From positions 1 to 64,000 of the forward strand of contig CAZZIU010000003.1 in assembly GCA_964654545.1 (NCBI GenBank): a stretch of 64,000 nt of DNA, in the 5' to 3' direction. The notes under the pieces are model-generated. The model saw only the letters and a list, made by a program, of their open reading frames with translations. It searched no databases and was not told the DNA's origin. The position numbers and the translations under genes were made by a program. Positions 42,868-51,829 of this stretch are shown piece after piece. Within the stretch, counting starts at the first letter, position 1. Every line of letters starts with the position of its first letter. The DNA is from JABMOV01 sp964654545. GTDB taxonomy: Bacteria > Fidelibacterota > Marinisomatia > Marinisomatales > JABMOV01.

Positions 42868-44834
42868 TGCCAATTGTCGGTAGTGTTACATTAAGCCTTG
42901 CGTTTGGCTTTTCGATTCTTTCAATTGTGTTTGTCTCTTTATATCTTCGGTCAAAAGATACAAGATTGATGGAGACAGGTCGCAGGATGTCAATTTTGGT
43001 GTCCGGATTAAGTATACTGGCATCGCTGGTGCTGCTTTATGAATTGGTCCAAAGCAATTTTGACATCGACTATGTCGCTCATTATACCAGTTTTGAAACT
43101 CCTTTTTTATATAAACTAACGGCCCTGTGGGCCGGACAAGCCGGTTCATTGTTGTTTTGGTTGGCGGTACTATCTGTTTATTCAATAATCATTGTCATTA
43201 AATATAGATTTCAGCATCATTCATTGATGCCGTGGGTTATTATAATCCTTAGTTCTATTCAACTATTTTTCCTTTTGCTGGTTGTGTTTGTTGCAAATCC
43301 ATTTGGTCCGACAAAAGCAAATTTTGTTGTCCAAAATGGAATGGGACTAAATCCATTGCTTCAAAACCTCACGATGGCAATCCACCCACCCATGCTATAC
43401 TTGGGATATGTGGGATTCGCTGTTCCATTTGCGTTTGCCATGGCTTCACTAATTACCAAAGATGTAAATCCTTTATGGATTCGTTCAATCCGACGTTGGA
43501 CACTGATAACCTGGGGATTTTTAACCGTCGGAATAATCCTTGGTGGATGGTGGGCATATCAAGAATTAGGATGGGGTGGCTACTGGGCCTGGGATCCGGT
43601 TGAGAACGCATCCTTTATGCCCTGGCTCACTGGTACTGCGCTTATTCATTCCATCATCATTCAAGAGAAGAAAAATATGCTCAAGGTGTGGAATATGACC
43701 CTTGTCATTATCACGTTTGTTTTGAGTATATTTGGGACTTTTTTAACTCGTTCAGGGGTGATGTCCTCTGTGCATTCATTTGCTCAAAGTGCGATTGGAC
43801 CGCTATTTTTGTACTATGTCTTTTTCCTTCTAGTCGTATCATTTTGGATATTGTATACCAGATTACCCATTTTAAAAGCAGACAGGCGTATTGAATCATT
43901 TACCTCTAGGGAGAGTGGTTTTCTATTTAACAATGTTATTTTTATTGTTATGTGCTTTGCGATATTCTGGGGCACCATCTTTCCGGTGTTGACCGAAGCC
44001 GTTCGTGGAACAAAAATAACAGTAGGGGCGCCATTCTTCAATCAGGTTAATATTCCCATTGGACTCGCGCTGTTGTTTCTAACCGGTATAGGTCCTTTAC
44101 TGGCATGGAGAAAAACATCTAAAAACGGATTTATTAAAAACTTTTCCATTCCACTGATCTTCATGGGAATAGCCATTATCGTGTTTATGTTTATCGGTTT
44201 TAGAGGGTACACGCTTGTATCATTCTCATTGGCGGTATTTGTGCTCACGGCTATTGCGGTTGAATTCACCCGCGGAATGGCTGTACGTATGAGAAAACAA
44301 GGTGAAAATGCAATTCAGGCACTCATGGGAATGATCGGAAGAAATAAAGGTCGGTATGGCGGATATATTGTCCATCTTGGAATTGTATCTATGTTTATAG
44401 GATTTACCGGACATGCCTTTGATCAGGAGAAGGAATTTGGGCTGCAAGTGGGTAACTCAGAACATTTGGCCGGATACAATATTAAGTTGGAATCCATTAC
44501 GGAAGAAGAACGAACCAATCATTATGCATGGATTGCTGATCTCCGGGTCACGGATCTGAACGGTAATTTTATTACCCGACTGGTACCGGAAAAACGAATT
44601 TATTTTCATCGTAATCCCAACCCTGACCGACGACAACCACATAGTGAGTTGTCGGTACATGAAACTGTCATGAAGGATATTTATTCTGTTTTTAATGGTA
44701 TCGATACTGAAACAAAAACCGGGTATTTCAAGGTTATGGTAAATCAATTGGTCTGGTGGGTCTGGTTTGGCGGGTATATTATGGTTTTTGGAACGTTAAT
44801 CGCCTTATGGCCAAACAAGAAAACAGGTGTCTAA
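42867..44834 (+). CDS. ccmF: Cytochrome c maturation heme lyase CcmF
   Basis: Transfers heme from CcmE to the CxxCH motif of apocytochromes. The 655-residue membrane protein has about 14 helices. The tryptophan-rich WWD domain GGYWAWDPVENASFMPWL lies near residue 234. Conserved heme-ligand histidines occur in AIHPPMLYLGY and ALIHSIIIQEKK. A periplasmic domain follows near the C-terminus. The frame could start at a GTG (42864), but ATG 42867 follows a GAGGAG site and overlaps the ccmE stop. Confidence 0.95.
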   Translation: MPIVGSVTLSLAFGFSILSIVFVSLYLRSKDTRLMETGRRMSILVSGLSILASLVLLYELVQSNFDIDYVAHYTSFETPFLYKLTALWAGQAGSLLFWLAVLSVYSIIIVIKYRFQHHSLMPWVIIILSSIQLFFLLLVVFVANPFGPTKANFVVQNGMGLNPLLQNLTMAIHPPMLYLGYVGFAVPFAFAMASLITKDVNPLWIRSIRRWTLITWGFLTVGIILGGWWAYQELGWGGYWAWDPVENASFMPWLTGTALIHSIIIQEKKNMLKVWNMTLVIITFVLSIFGTFLTRSGVMSSVHSFAQSAIGPLFLYYVFFLLVVSFWILYTRLPILKADRRIESFTSRESGFLFNNVIFIVMCFAIFWGTIFPVLTEAVRGTKITVGAPFFNQVNIPIGLALLFLTGIGPLLAWRKTSKNGFIKNFSIPLIFMGIAIIVFMFIGFRGYTLVSFSLAVFVLTAIAVEFTRGMAVRMRKQGENAIQALMGMIGRNKGRYGGYIVHLGIVSMFIGFTGHAFDQEKEFGLQVGNSEHLAGYNIKLESITEEERTNHYAWIADLRVTDLNGNFITRLVPEKRIYFHRNPNPDRRQPHSELSVHETVMKDIYSVFNGIDTETKTGYFKVMVNQLVWWVWFGGYIMVFGTLIALWPNKKTGV

Positions 44835-45110
44835 ATGGTTATCCAATTTATTCTCATCGCAATTATATTTATACTTGCAGCATATTTTTCAGTGATTCCA
44901 TTGTTTCAACCTGCGCAAACAATAACCATGGAAATGGAAACTATGGAAACATTGCAGTTGAAAAAGCGCGTCCTTTACCGGGAGATCAAAGAGTTGGACA
45001 TAGATTTTGAATTGGGAAATATTGCACAATCGGATTATACCAAATCACGTGACGACTTAAAACGCAATGTATCCGAGGTTATCCAGGAAATAAAGCAAAT
45101 CCGCACCTAA
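44835..45110 (+). CDS. Small membrane protein, CcmI N-terminal-domain-like
   Basis: A 91-residue protein with one helix (about 4-24) and a charged coiled-coil (about 35-90). LQLKKRVLYREIKELDIDFE followed by LGNIAQSDYTKSRDDLKR resembles the membrane/leucine-zipper part of CcmI, which helps present apocytochrome c. The TPR half of CcmI is absent. Position between ccmF and ccmA supports a ccm role, but the call rests on a short, low-complexity similarity. It starts directly after the ccmF stop. Confidence 0.6.
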   Translation: MVIQFILIAIIFILAAYFSVIPLFQPAQTITMEMETMETLQLKKRVLYREIKELDIDFELGNIAQSDYTKSRDDLKRNVSEVIQEIKQIRT

Positions 45111-45124
45111 CTGTAGATAACAGC

Positions 45125-45817
45125 TTGATTCAGCTAAATAAGGTAACCAAGTCCTTTTACCATAGACCGGTATTCAGGGATGTCTCACTTTCCATTGATT
45201 CTGGCAGATTGGTTGCGCTGCTCGGGAAAAATGGTGCAGGGAAATCCACGATGCTCAGAATTATAGCAGGGCTTACTTCGTTTGATTCCGGCTCAATATT
45301 TATTGATAATATTGCACTAAAAAGTACCAATTCTGATTCTCGAAAAGATGTATTATATATTGGACACGCTCCAGGTTTATATCCACCTCTTTCAGCGATT
45401 GAAAACTTAAATATTGCAGCGAGCTATTATGGCCAGTCCTGCAGCAAAGATGAAATAGTTACGGTACTCACGAAAGTAGGATTAACATCACAGGCAAAGG
45501 ACACTATTCGTATCTACTCCCAAGGTATGATGCAGCGCTTGAAGCTGGCAATGGCAATACTCATACCCTGGAAAATTTTACTCTTCGATGAACCTTTCAC
45601 TGGATTGGATGAAGAAGGAAAGCTGCTGACAGAGTCCCTTCTCTCCGAATGGAATAATGGACAAAAATCGATTGTGACCGTCGTGCATGATCATCACTGG
45701 GCAAAGGAACATTGTGATACAATAATTACGTTGCACAATAAGGGAATTGGGTATTCCGGAAATGCGATGGATATATCCATTGAACAACTTACCAATTTGC
45801 TGCAAAGATCGACGTAA
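45125..45817 (+). CDS. ccmA: Heme exporter ATP-binding protein CcmA
   Basis: ATPase of the CcmAB complex, which with CcmC and CcmD releases holo-CcmE. The 230-residue ABC protein has Walker A LGKNGAGKST, signature YSQGMMQRLKLAMA and Walker B KILLFDEPFTGLDE. The start is TTG at 45125, the first codon that fits the conserved N-terminus IQLNKVTKSF. The stop overlaps the ccmB start (TAATG). Confidence 0.93.
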   Translation: MIQLNKVTKSFYHRPVFRDVSLSIDSGRLVALLGKNGAGKSTMLRIIAGLTSFDSGSIFIDNIALKSTNSDSRKDVLYIGHAPGLYPPLSAIENLNIAASYYGQSCSKDEIVTVLTKVGLTSQAKDTIRIYSQGMMQRLKLAMAILIPWKILLFDEPFTGLDEEGKLLTESLLSEWNNGQKSIVTVVHDHHWAKEHCDTIITLHNKGIGYSGNAMDISIEQLTNLLQRST

Positions 45818-46479
45818 TGCTGGTTACACTCATAAAAAAAGAACTGCTGATTGAACTACGATCCAAGCAAATTCTGATATCGATGGCAGCGTTTGGATTA
45901 AGTGTCGTTTTGGTATTTGCTTTTTCTTTTTCTGTGTCCAAATCAGTTTTGCTCACTTTTGCTCCTGGGTTATTCTGGGTACTTGTACTCTTTACTGCCG
46001 TTTTAGGATTACACCGCATCTTTGATTATGAAAAGGAATTTGACGCATTCAGTTTAATGATAGGAGCTCCTGTAGATCGCGGTATGATCTTTTTAAGCAA
46101 ATGGATAAGTGGCTGGCTTTACCTGGTATTCTCTGAAATCATCATCCTTCCACTTTTCATTTTGTTTCTCCAGATTACAGTAACGCAACCACCACTTCCG
46201 GGGGTAGGAATTATTATAATTGGAAACGCCGGTATCATGGCAATTGGATCACTTATTTCAGGATTAGCTATGCGTGCCAGAATGAGCGAAGTTCTTCTGC
46301 CTGTGCTTCTTTTTCCCCTGGTCACACCGGTTTTAATTGCAGCAACCAAAGCAACTACGGCTTATTTAACCGGAATACCATTTACAGATTGGCAATTTTG
46401 GGTTCTTATACTCACTTCATTCACTGTAATTTTCACATTACTTGGATACGTACTTTTTGACCATTTGACGGAAGAATAA
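45817..46479 (+). CDS. ccmB: Heme exporter membrane protein CcmB
   Basis: Six-helix permease partner of CcmA, 220 residues. Family blocks are LIKKELLIELRSKQ, PGLFWVLVLFTAVLGLHR, DAFSLMIGAPVDRGMIFLSK and LLFPLVTPVLIAATKAT. Start and stop are TAATG overlaps with ccmA and ccmC. Confidence 0.94.
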   Translation: MLVTLIKKELLIELRSKQILISMAAFGLSVVLVFAFSFSVSKSVLLTFAPGLFWVLVLFTAVLGLHRIFDYEKEFDAFSLMIGAPVDRGMIFLSKWISGWLYLVFSEIIILPLFILFLQITVTQPPLPGVGIIIIGNAGIMAIGSLISGLAMRARMSEVLLPVLLFPLVTPVLIAATKATTAYLTGIPFTDWQFWVLILTSFTVIFTLLGYVLFDHLTEE

Positions 46480-47150
46480 TGCCATTTTTCAAAAATAAAA
46501 TCAACTTCACCATACTCATTAGCCTAATAGCCCTTTTTGCAATGGACCTGTATATCATTATTAGTCGTACTCCCATGATTCCACAGCAGCACTGGGCTCA
46601 GAAAATATTTTACCTTCATGTACCAGTCGCCTGGACAGCATTTCTGTCTTACTTTTTTGTCATGATATTTGGAATTTTGTATCTGGCAAATAGAGATCAT
46701 AGGTGGGACAGGCTGGGACAATCAGCCGCTGAAATTGGGACACTTTTTACTGCCCTGGTTTTAACAACTGGACCTATTTGGGCAAAACCGATTTGGGGTC
46801 AGCCCTGGATATGGGAGCCACGTCTCACAACAACCTTGATCCTATTTCTGGTCTATGTTGGATATTTTATGCTTCGCGAATTTGGTGGGCATCCCGAACG
46901 GGTTGCAAGGTATGCAGCAATATTGGGAATAATCGCGTTTGTGGATGTGCCTATCATCTTCCTTAGCGTGAAATTCTGGTCACCGGAAATACAGTCCCAT
47001 CCACAGGTGGAAATGGCACAGCAACCGGGCGGGATTTTGGGACCATTTTTTTTCTCACTGGCGTTATTTACCATCCTTTGGACAGTCATGTTGCGATTTC
47101 GGGCGCATATTCTTCTACTAAAACAAAATCAGGTGGCAGATCATGTATAA
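46479..47150 (+). CDS. ccmC: Heme-handling protein CcmC
   Basis: Loads heme onto CcmE. The 223-residue membrane protein has six helices and the WWD motif PIWGQPWIWEPRLTTTLILF. Conserved heme-ligand His are in KIFYLHVPVAWTAFLSY and near SHPQVEMAQQPGG. Start overlaps the ccmB stop. The ccmD-like ORF begins inside its last codons. Confidence 0.94.
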   Translation: MPFFKNKINFTILISLIALFAMDLYIIISRTPMIPQQHWAQKIFYLHVPVAWTAFLSYFFVMIFGILYLANRDHRWDRLGQSAAEIGTLFTALVLTTGPIWAKPIWGQPWIWEPRLTTTLILFLVYVGYFMLREFGGHPERVARYAAILGIIAFVDVPIIFLSVKFWSPEIQSHPQVEMAQQPGGILGPFFFSLALFTILWTVMLRFRAHILLLKQNQVADHV

Positions 47151-47265
47151 CTTTTTTTCCTATTTTATGTCGGTAGTAATTCTGGTTTTTGGGGTACTTA
47201 TTGGTTGGTTTGCATATCAATTTATTCAAGAAAAGAAGATTCTTTCTGAAGATAAGGATTCATAA
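47143..47265 (+). CDS. CcmD-like 40-residue membrane protein
   Basis: ATG at 47143 overlaps the end of ccmC. The product has one helix (SVVILVFGVLIGWFAYQF, residues about 10-27) and a charged tail EKKILSEDKDS. Length, single span, charged C-terminus and position after ccmC fit CcmD, which stabilises the CcmABC complex. The family is poorly conserved, so the call is mainly positional. Too short for ORF callers. Confidence 0.7.
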   Translation: MYNFFSYFMSVVILVFGVLIGWFAYQFIQEKKILSEDKDS

Positions 47266-47267
47266 TC

Positions 47268-48332
47268 ATGCAGCGTAAAATTATTCATGTTGTCGGAACT
47301 GGGACGATAGGCGAACCACTCATTGGATTGCTTGCCGACTATAAAGAACAATTGGGTTTGGATGAAATAACGTTTCACAAGAATTCCGCATTGAAAAATG
47401 ATTCATCAAAATTAGTGGGATTATTAAAACGGGGAGCCAGACTGGCCGTTGATGAAAACAAAATGAAGGATTTTAAATCTCTTCATATTGATCCTGACTT
47501 GGAGACAGAAGAGGCCATCAAACGAGCCTCCGTTGTTATTGATTGTACACCGAAAGGAATCGGTCATCGGAACAAGGAGCAGTATTATTCCAAATTTACC
47601 GATAGTGTCAAAGGATTTCTAGCGCAGGGCAGTGAAGATGGGTTTGGGAAAAAATATGCACGCGGAATAAATGACAAGGCCCTTTCGGTAGACGACCAAT
47701 TCATTCAGATCGTGTCATGCAATACACACAATCTTTCCTGCATTACAAATACACTGACTTTATACGATGATCCTGATAACCTGGTAGAGGGAAGATTTGT
47801 TTGTGTTCGGCGAGCAAATGATCTTAGTCAACCAGGCTCATTCATCCCCGCTCCTCAGGTTGGGAAGCATAATTCTGAGATTTTTGGTTCCCATCATGCC
47901 GAAGACGCGGGAAACCTGTTCAAAACGCTAAATTACGATTTAAACCTGTTTTCTTCTGCGATGAAAGTTAATAGCCAGTATATGCATGTCTTATGGTTCA
48001 ATTTGATCGTAAAAGAACCGACCAGCAGAAGGGATGTGCTAGATAAACTCTATGCCAACGGTCTGGTAGCCGTTACTGAAAAAGATATGACAAGTACGGT
48101 ATTTTCGTTTGGTCGTGATCATGGGCACTATGGACGAATTTTAAATCAAACAGTGGTGGTGGAACAAACCATCAATGTTCGCAATGATCATGAAATCACT
48201 GGATTTTGTTTTACACCGCAGGATGGCAACTCTATTTTCTCCAGCATTTCGGCTGCGGAGTGGTTTTTATACCCGCACAGTTATGAGGATAAAATTCAGT
48301 GTTTATCCGGTTTATTCTTTAATCATATTTGA
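47268..48332 (+). CDS. Type II (archaeal-type) glyceraldehyde-3-phosphate dehydrogenase-like protein, diverged
   Basis: A 354-residue protein of the type II GAPDH family. Rossmann block HVVGTGTIGEPLIG, cofactor-side ASVVIDCTPKGIG, the catalytic block VSCNTHNLSCITNTL and phosphate-side VCVRRANDL align by eye to archaeal GAPDH (SCNTT; VRRAAD). The SHHAEDAGN stretch matches the archaeal SHHAKDVN. The Thr after the catalytic Cys-Asn is His here, and substrate-loop spacing is longer. It may be GAPDH with altered substrate use or a related dehydrogenase. It sits outside any glycolytic cluster, after ccmD and overlapping an MBL hydrolase gene. Confidence 0.78.
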   Translation: MQRKIIHVVGTGTIGEPLIGLLADYKEQLGLDEITFHKNSALKNDSSKLVGLLKRGARLAVDENKMKDFKSLHIDPDLETEEAIKRASVVIDCTPKGIGHRNKEQYYSKFTDSVKGFLAQGSEDGFGKKYARGINDKALSVDDQFIQIVSCNTHNLSCITNTLTLYDDPDNLVEGRFVCVRRANDLSQPGSFIPAPQVGKHNSEIFGSHHAEDAGNLFKTLNYDLNLFSSAMKVNSQYMHVLWFNLIVKEPTSRRDVLDKLYANGLVAVTEKDMTSTVFSFGRDHGHYGRILNQTVVVEQTINVRNDHEITGFCFTPQDGNSIFSSISAAEWFLYPHSYEDKIQCLSGLFFNHI

Positions 48333-48961
48333 TTCCTGACATTATCACAATAACCGCCGGTCCGTTTGCTGAAAACGGATACCTGATTATTAATTCAGAC
48401 AGCAACGATACCCTCATCATAGACCCAGGTGCAGAAGCCGTTAGATATATGGAAGTAATTAATGAAAAGAAACTCACTCCACATGCCATCGTAAATACCC
48501 ATGCACACATTGATCATGTGGGAGCGGTGCAGGAATTGAAAAACACCTGCGGTATTCCACTCTATTTACATGAGAAAGAGTCCATGATCGTGGATCGATA
48601 CGAAGAAGCATGCATTCTTTTTGGACTAACACCGTCGGAAAAGCCAGTAGTCGATCATTGGTTATCAACAGAACAGTCTCTTGATTTCCCAGGGTTAACA
48701 TTGGCCATGCTGCATACCCCCGGACATACACCCGGTGGTGTCTGTTACTCAATTTCGGGTCGAGTGTTTACAGGGGATACATTGTTCAACGGATCGGTGG
48801 GCCGAACGGATTTTCCCGGTGGCAATTGGGATACGTTGGCGAAATCACTACGAAATATGATAGAAAATTATCCACCTGATTATACGATATATCCCGGTCA
48901 CGGCCCCACAAGCACATTTAAACAAGAAAAACAAACCAACCCCTTTTTGGTTCATATTTAA
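48329..48961 (+). CDS. Metallo-beta-lactamase fold hydrolase (glyoxalase II-like)
   Basis: A 210-residue single-domain MBL protein. The metal motif is NTHAHIDHVGA (HxHxDH), with further ligands in LHTPGHTPGG and FTGDTLFNGSVGRTDFPGG, and the final His in YPGHGPTSTF. This pattern is the YcbL/GloB branch of small hydroxyacylglutathione hydrolase-like enzymes. Thiol-ester substrate is likely, but not determined. Start is TTG at 48329, overlapping the upstream stop. Confidence 0.88.
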   Translation: MIPDIITITAGPFAENGYLIINSDSNDTLIIDPGAEAVRYMEVINEKKLTPHAIVNTHAHIDHVGAVQELKNTCGIPLYLHEKESMIVDRYEEACILFGLTPSEKPVVDHWLSTEQSLDFPGLTLAMLHTPGHTPGGVCYSISGRVFTGDTLFNGSVGRTDFPGGNWDTLAKSLRNMIENYPPDYTIYPGHGPTSTFKQEKQTNPFLVHI

Positions 48962-48982
48962 TTTCCAAGTAAATTTTAAGTT

Positions 48983-49930
48983 ATGCGAGTCATTGATTAC
49001 CTGGAGAAATCCAACAAAACACTTTTCAGTTATGAGTTAATACCGCCAAAACGGGGTGGCAATATAGATGCGGTATTTTCCATTGTGGATGATTTAATCA
49101 AATTTGAGCCACCGTTTATTGATTTAACCAGTCGCTCTGCGGAAATCAACTACGATGAATTTGATGATGGAACGATAAAAAAAACCGTTAAACGGAAGCG
49201 CCCTGGTACAATTGGTCTTAGTGCAGCGATTAAGAATAGATACAATGTGGAAACTGTGCCGCATTTGTTGTGTTACGGATTCACTCGTGAGGAAACAGAA
49301 GATGCATTGATAGAATTAAATTATCTTGGCATTGATAATGTATTTGCGGTTCGGGGCGATGATTTGAAAAAACCATTTTCAGGTAAGGAAGGCAAGACGA
49401 GGAATCTTTTTGCATCGGAGCTTATCCATCAAGTATCCTCAATGAACAAAGGGATTTACTTAGAAGAATTGGTCGATGCACACCCATCCAATTTTTGTAT
49501 TGGATCAGGTGCTTACCCGGAAAAACATTTTGAAGCACCCAATATGTCCACTGATTTAAGGTATTTAAAGAAAAAGATCGAAGCAGGGACTGATTACATT
49601 GTAGCCCAAATGCACTTTGATAACCAAAAATTCTTCGGATTTTACGAAAAGTGTCGTGAGTTGGATATTCAGGTTCCAATTATTCCGGGTATTAAAATAA
49701 TCAATCGGAAAAATCATCTGGTGAACATTCCTAAAAATTTCTATGTTGATATTCCCGATGAATTGGCTGACAAAATACAGCAGGCTCCGGACGAAGAAGT
49801 ACCGGCCATTGGTATTGAATGGGCGAGAAAACAATGTGAGGAATTGATCGAATATGGTGTTCCATGCATACATTTTTATATTATGTCATCGGCCAAGGAA
49901 GCCACGGAAGTGGTCCGTCATTTACGCTAA
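48983..49930 (+). CDS. metF: Methylenetetrahydrofolate reductase
   Basis: Reduces 5,10-methylene-THF to 5-methyl-THF for methionine synthesis, FAD-dependent. The 315-residue barrel begins SYELIPPKRGGNIDAVFSIV (PPK motif). Other blocks are DLTSRSAEINY, VPHLLCYGFTREE, NVFAVRGDD, IGSGAYPEKH and YIVAQMHFDN. This is the usual single-domain bacterial length. tilS starts on its stop (TAATG). Confidence 0.93.
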   Translation: MRVIDYLEKSNKTLFSYELIPPKRGGNIDAVFSIVDDLIKFEPPFIDLTSRSAEINYDEFDDGTIKKTVKRKRPGTIGLSAAIKNRYNVETVPHLLCYGFTREETEDALIELNYLGIDNVFAVRGDDLKKPFSGKEGKTRNLFASELIHQVSSMNKGIYLEELVDAHPSNFCIGSGAYPEKHFEAPNMSTDLRYLKKKIEAGTDYIVAQMHFDNQKFFGFYEKCRELDIQVPIIPGIKIINRKNHLVNIPKNFYVDIPDELADKIQQAPDEEVPAIGIEWARKQCEELIEYGVPCIHFYIMSSAKEATEVVRHLR

Positions 49931-51285
49931 TGAAATTTCAACTCATAGATTGCCTGAAATCTGCATTGAACCAGGCAAATATACCGTCTAATGGAACCAC
50001 CATTCTTGTCGCCGTGTCAGGTGGTGAAGACTCAATGTGCCTGTTACATGCCTTGGTATATCTAAAAAATGATTACCAATTGCAATTGAATATTGCCCAT
50101 GTCAATCACGGTTTACGTCCGGATGCAAATCATGACCAGAATCTGGTTGAGGTGACGGCAAAAAAATACAATCTGCCAGTTTATACACATGCTCTAAATA
50201 AGAATAAAAAGGCTAAAAACGAGAATCAAGAAAGCTGGGCGCGCGACGAGAGGTATCGCTATTTAAAGCAGATTGGCGATCAGATTTCAGCAGATTGGAT
50301 TCTCACAGCTCATCATGGGAATGACCAAATCGAAACGCTGCTGCAGCGGTTATTAACAGGTGCCGGGTCGCAGGGGATGCGTGGAATTCATACACGATCA
50401 GGAAAGATACTCAGACCTCTGCTGCATTGCAGCAAGGATGATATCCACTCTTATCAGGTATATCACCAGGTTGAATTCAGACATGACAGTTCCAATAATG
50501 ACAATACACTTACTCGTAATTATCTCCGTAATATAATTATACCACAGCTGGAGGATCATTTTTCTCAGGTTTCCGCCAATGCCCAGCGGACAGCAGAAGC
50601 CATGGCTGACGTGGAGAAAGTGGTAGGTCGTGCGTTATCCAACTTTGAACATTCCCTAGAAAGTGCCATAGAAAACGAACATAGGTTGGTTTTCCCAGCA
50701 AAAGTCTTCCAGAATGTCCCACTCTTGTTACAGGTACGATTCTTGCAGAAGGTTTGTGCTATGCAGGCAACACTTCGATCAGAGGAATGGTTAAGAATTA
50801 AGCATTTTTTAACCTCTGGCAAAACAGGAGCCAGAATTGAATTTGGTAAGAAGCGATTATTACGCGACAGAAGCAATATTATAGTGGAAGAAATACAAAC
50901 AGCTAATAGTTCAACAAATCAGGAACAGGAGTTTCCTGCGGATTTATTTGGGTTCCAGTTCAGGGGAGGAATTGTAAAAGATCAACCCCTACTCGATAAG
51001 GATCCATTCCATGAATATATTGATGCAGATAAGGTAGAGCGCAAAACACTATCGTTGCGCTGCTGGAAACCTGGTGACCGGTTCATCCCTTTGGGCATGA
51101 ATAATTACAAAAAAGTGAGCGATTATTTGATCGATGAGAAAGTCGATTTATTTTCAAAGGAAAGACAGATTGTATTGACTGCCGATAACGAGATTGTGTG
51201 GCTTTGTGGTCGTCGATTGAGTGATACGGTTAAAATTACACCAGAAACAAAAAGGGTCATGGAGCTTTCCATGGTCAGGAAATAA
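49930..51285 (+). CDS. tilS: tRNA(Ile)-lysidine synthase
   Basis: Converts C34 of the minor Ile tRNA (CAU anticodon) to lysidine using ATP and lysine. The frame is open from 49864, but ATG 49930 overlaps the metF stop and fits the family. The 451-residue protein has the PP-loop AVSGGEDSMCLLHAL, the conserved HVNHGLRPDANHD and HHGNDQIETLLQRLLTGAG, and the C-terminal TilS domain CWKPGDRFIPLGMNNYKKVS. The order tilS-hpt-ftsH is conserved across many bacteria. Confidence 0.95.
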   Translation: MKFQLIDCLKSALNQANIPSNGTTILVAVSGGEDSMCLLHALVYLKNDYQLQLNIAHVNHGLRPDANHDQNLVEVTAKKYNLPVYTHALNKNKKAKNENQESWARDERYRYLKQIGDQISADWILTAHHGNDQIETLLQRLLTGAGSQGMRGIHTRSGKILRPLLHCSKDDIHSYQVYHQVEFRHDSSNNDNTLTRNYLRNIIIPQLEDHFSQVSANAQRTAEAMADVEKVVGRALSNFEHSLESAIENEHRLVFPAKVFQNVPLLLQVRFLQKVCAMQATLRSEEWLRIKHFLTSGKTGARIEFGKKRLLRDRSNIIVEEIQTANSSTNQEQEFPADLFGFQFRGGIVKDQPLLDKDPFHEYIDADKVERKTLSLRCWKPGDRFIPLGMNNYKKVSDYLIDEKVDLFSKERQIVLTADNEIVWLCGRRLSDTVKITPETKRVMELSMVRK

Positions 51286-51291
51286 TTCAAC

Positions 51292-51828
51292 ATGAAAATG
51301 TATGGTTATGAACTGAAACCATTAATTAGTACAACAGATATCCATGCGCGGATTCAATCATTGGCTGACGAAATTTCGAATAGATTTAAAGACGAAGTTC
51401 CAATATTTATTGGGGTCTTAAATGGTAGTTTTATCGTCATGGCAGATTTGATGCGAGCGATATCAATTGACTGCGAAATGGATTTTATCAAAGTATCAAG
51501 CTATACCAAGACTGAATCAACAGGAACTGTGCGGCTGGTAAAGGACATCTCTGCCGATATTACCGATCGCCATGTTGTAATTGTGGAAGATATTATTGAT
51601 TCAGGGTTAACCATATCATTTTTAAAAGAACGCCTGGAAGGCGCCAGTCCAAAATCAATTTCGATTCTGACGTTGTTATTAAAAAAAGACATCGTGAAGG
51701 TTGATTTCCCCATTGATTACATTGGGTTTGAAATCCCGCCAGAATTCGTAGTGGGTTATGGATTGGATTATGATCAGAAACTCCGACATTTACCGGGGAT
51801 CTATCGATTAGAAGGGAATTTATCATAA
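51292..51828 (+). CDS. hpt: Hypoxanthine phosphoribosyltransferase
   Basis: Salvages hypoxanthine and guanine to IMP and GMP. The 178 residues contain the PRPP loop VVIVEDIIDSGLT and the substrate block FEIPPEFVVGYGLDYDQ. GVLNGSFIVMADLMR lies near residue 43. Standard neighbour of tilS and ftsH. ftsH begins one base after its stop. Confidence 0.95.
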   Translation: MKMYGYELKPLISTTDIHARIQSLADEISNRFKDEVPIFIGVLNGSFIVMADLMRAISIDCEMDFIKVSSYTKTESTGTVRLVKDISADITDRHVVIVEDIIDSGLTISFLKERLEGASPKSISILTLLLKKDIVKVDFPIDYIGFEIPPEFVVGYGLDYDQKLRHLPGIYRLEGNLS

Positions 51829-51829
51829 A

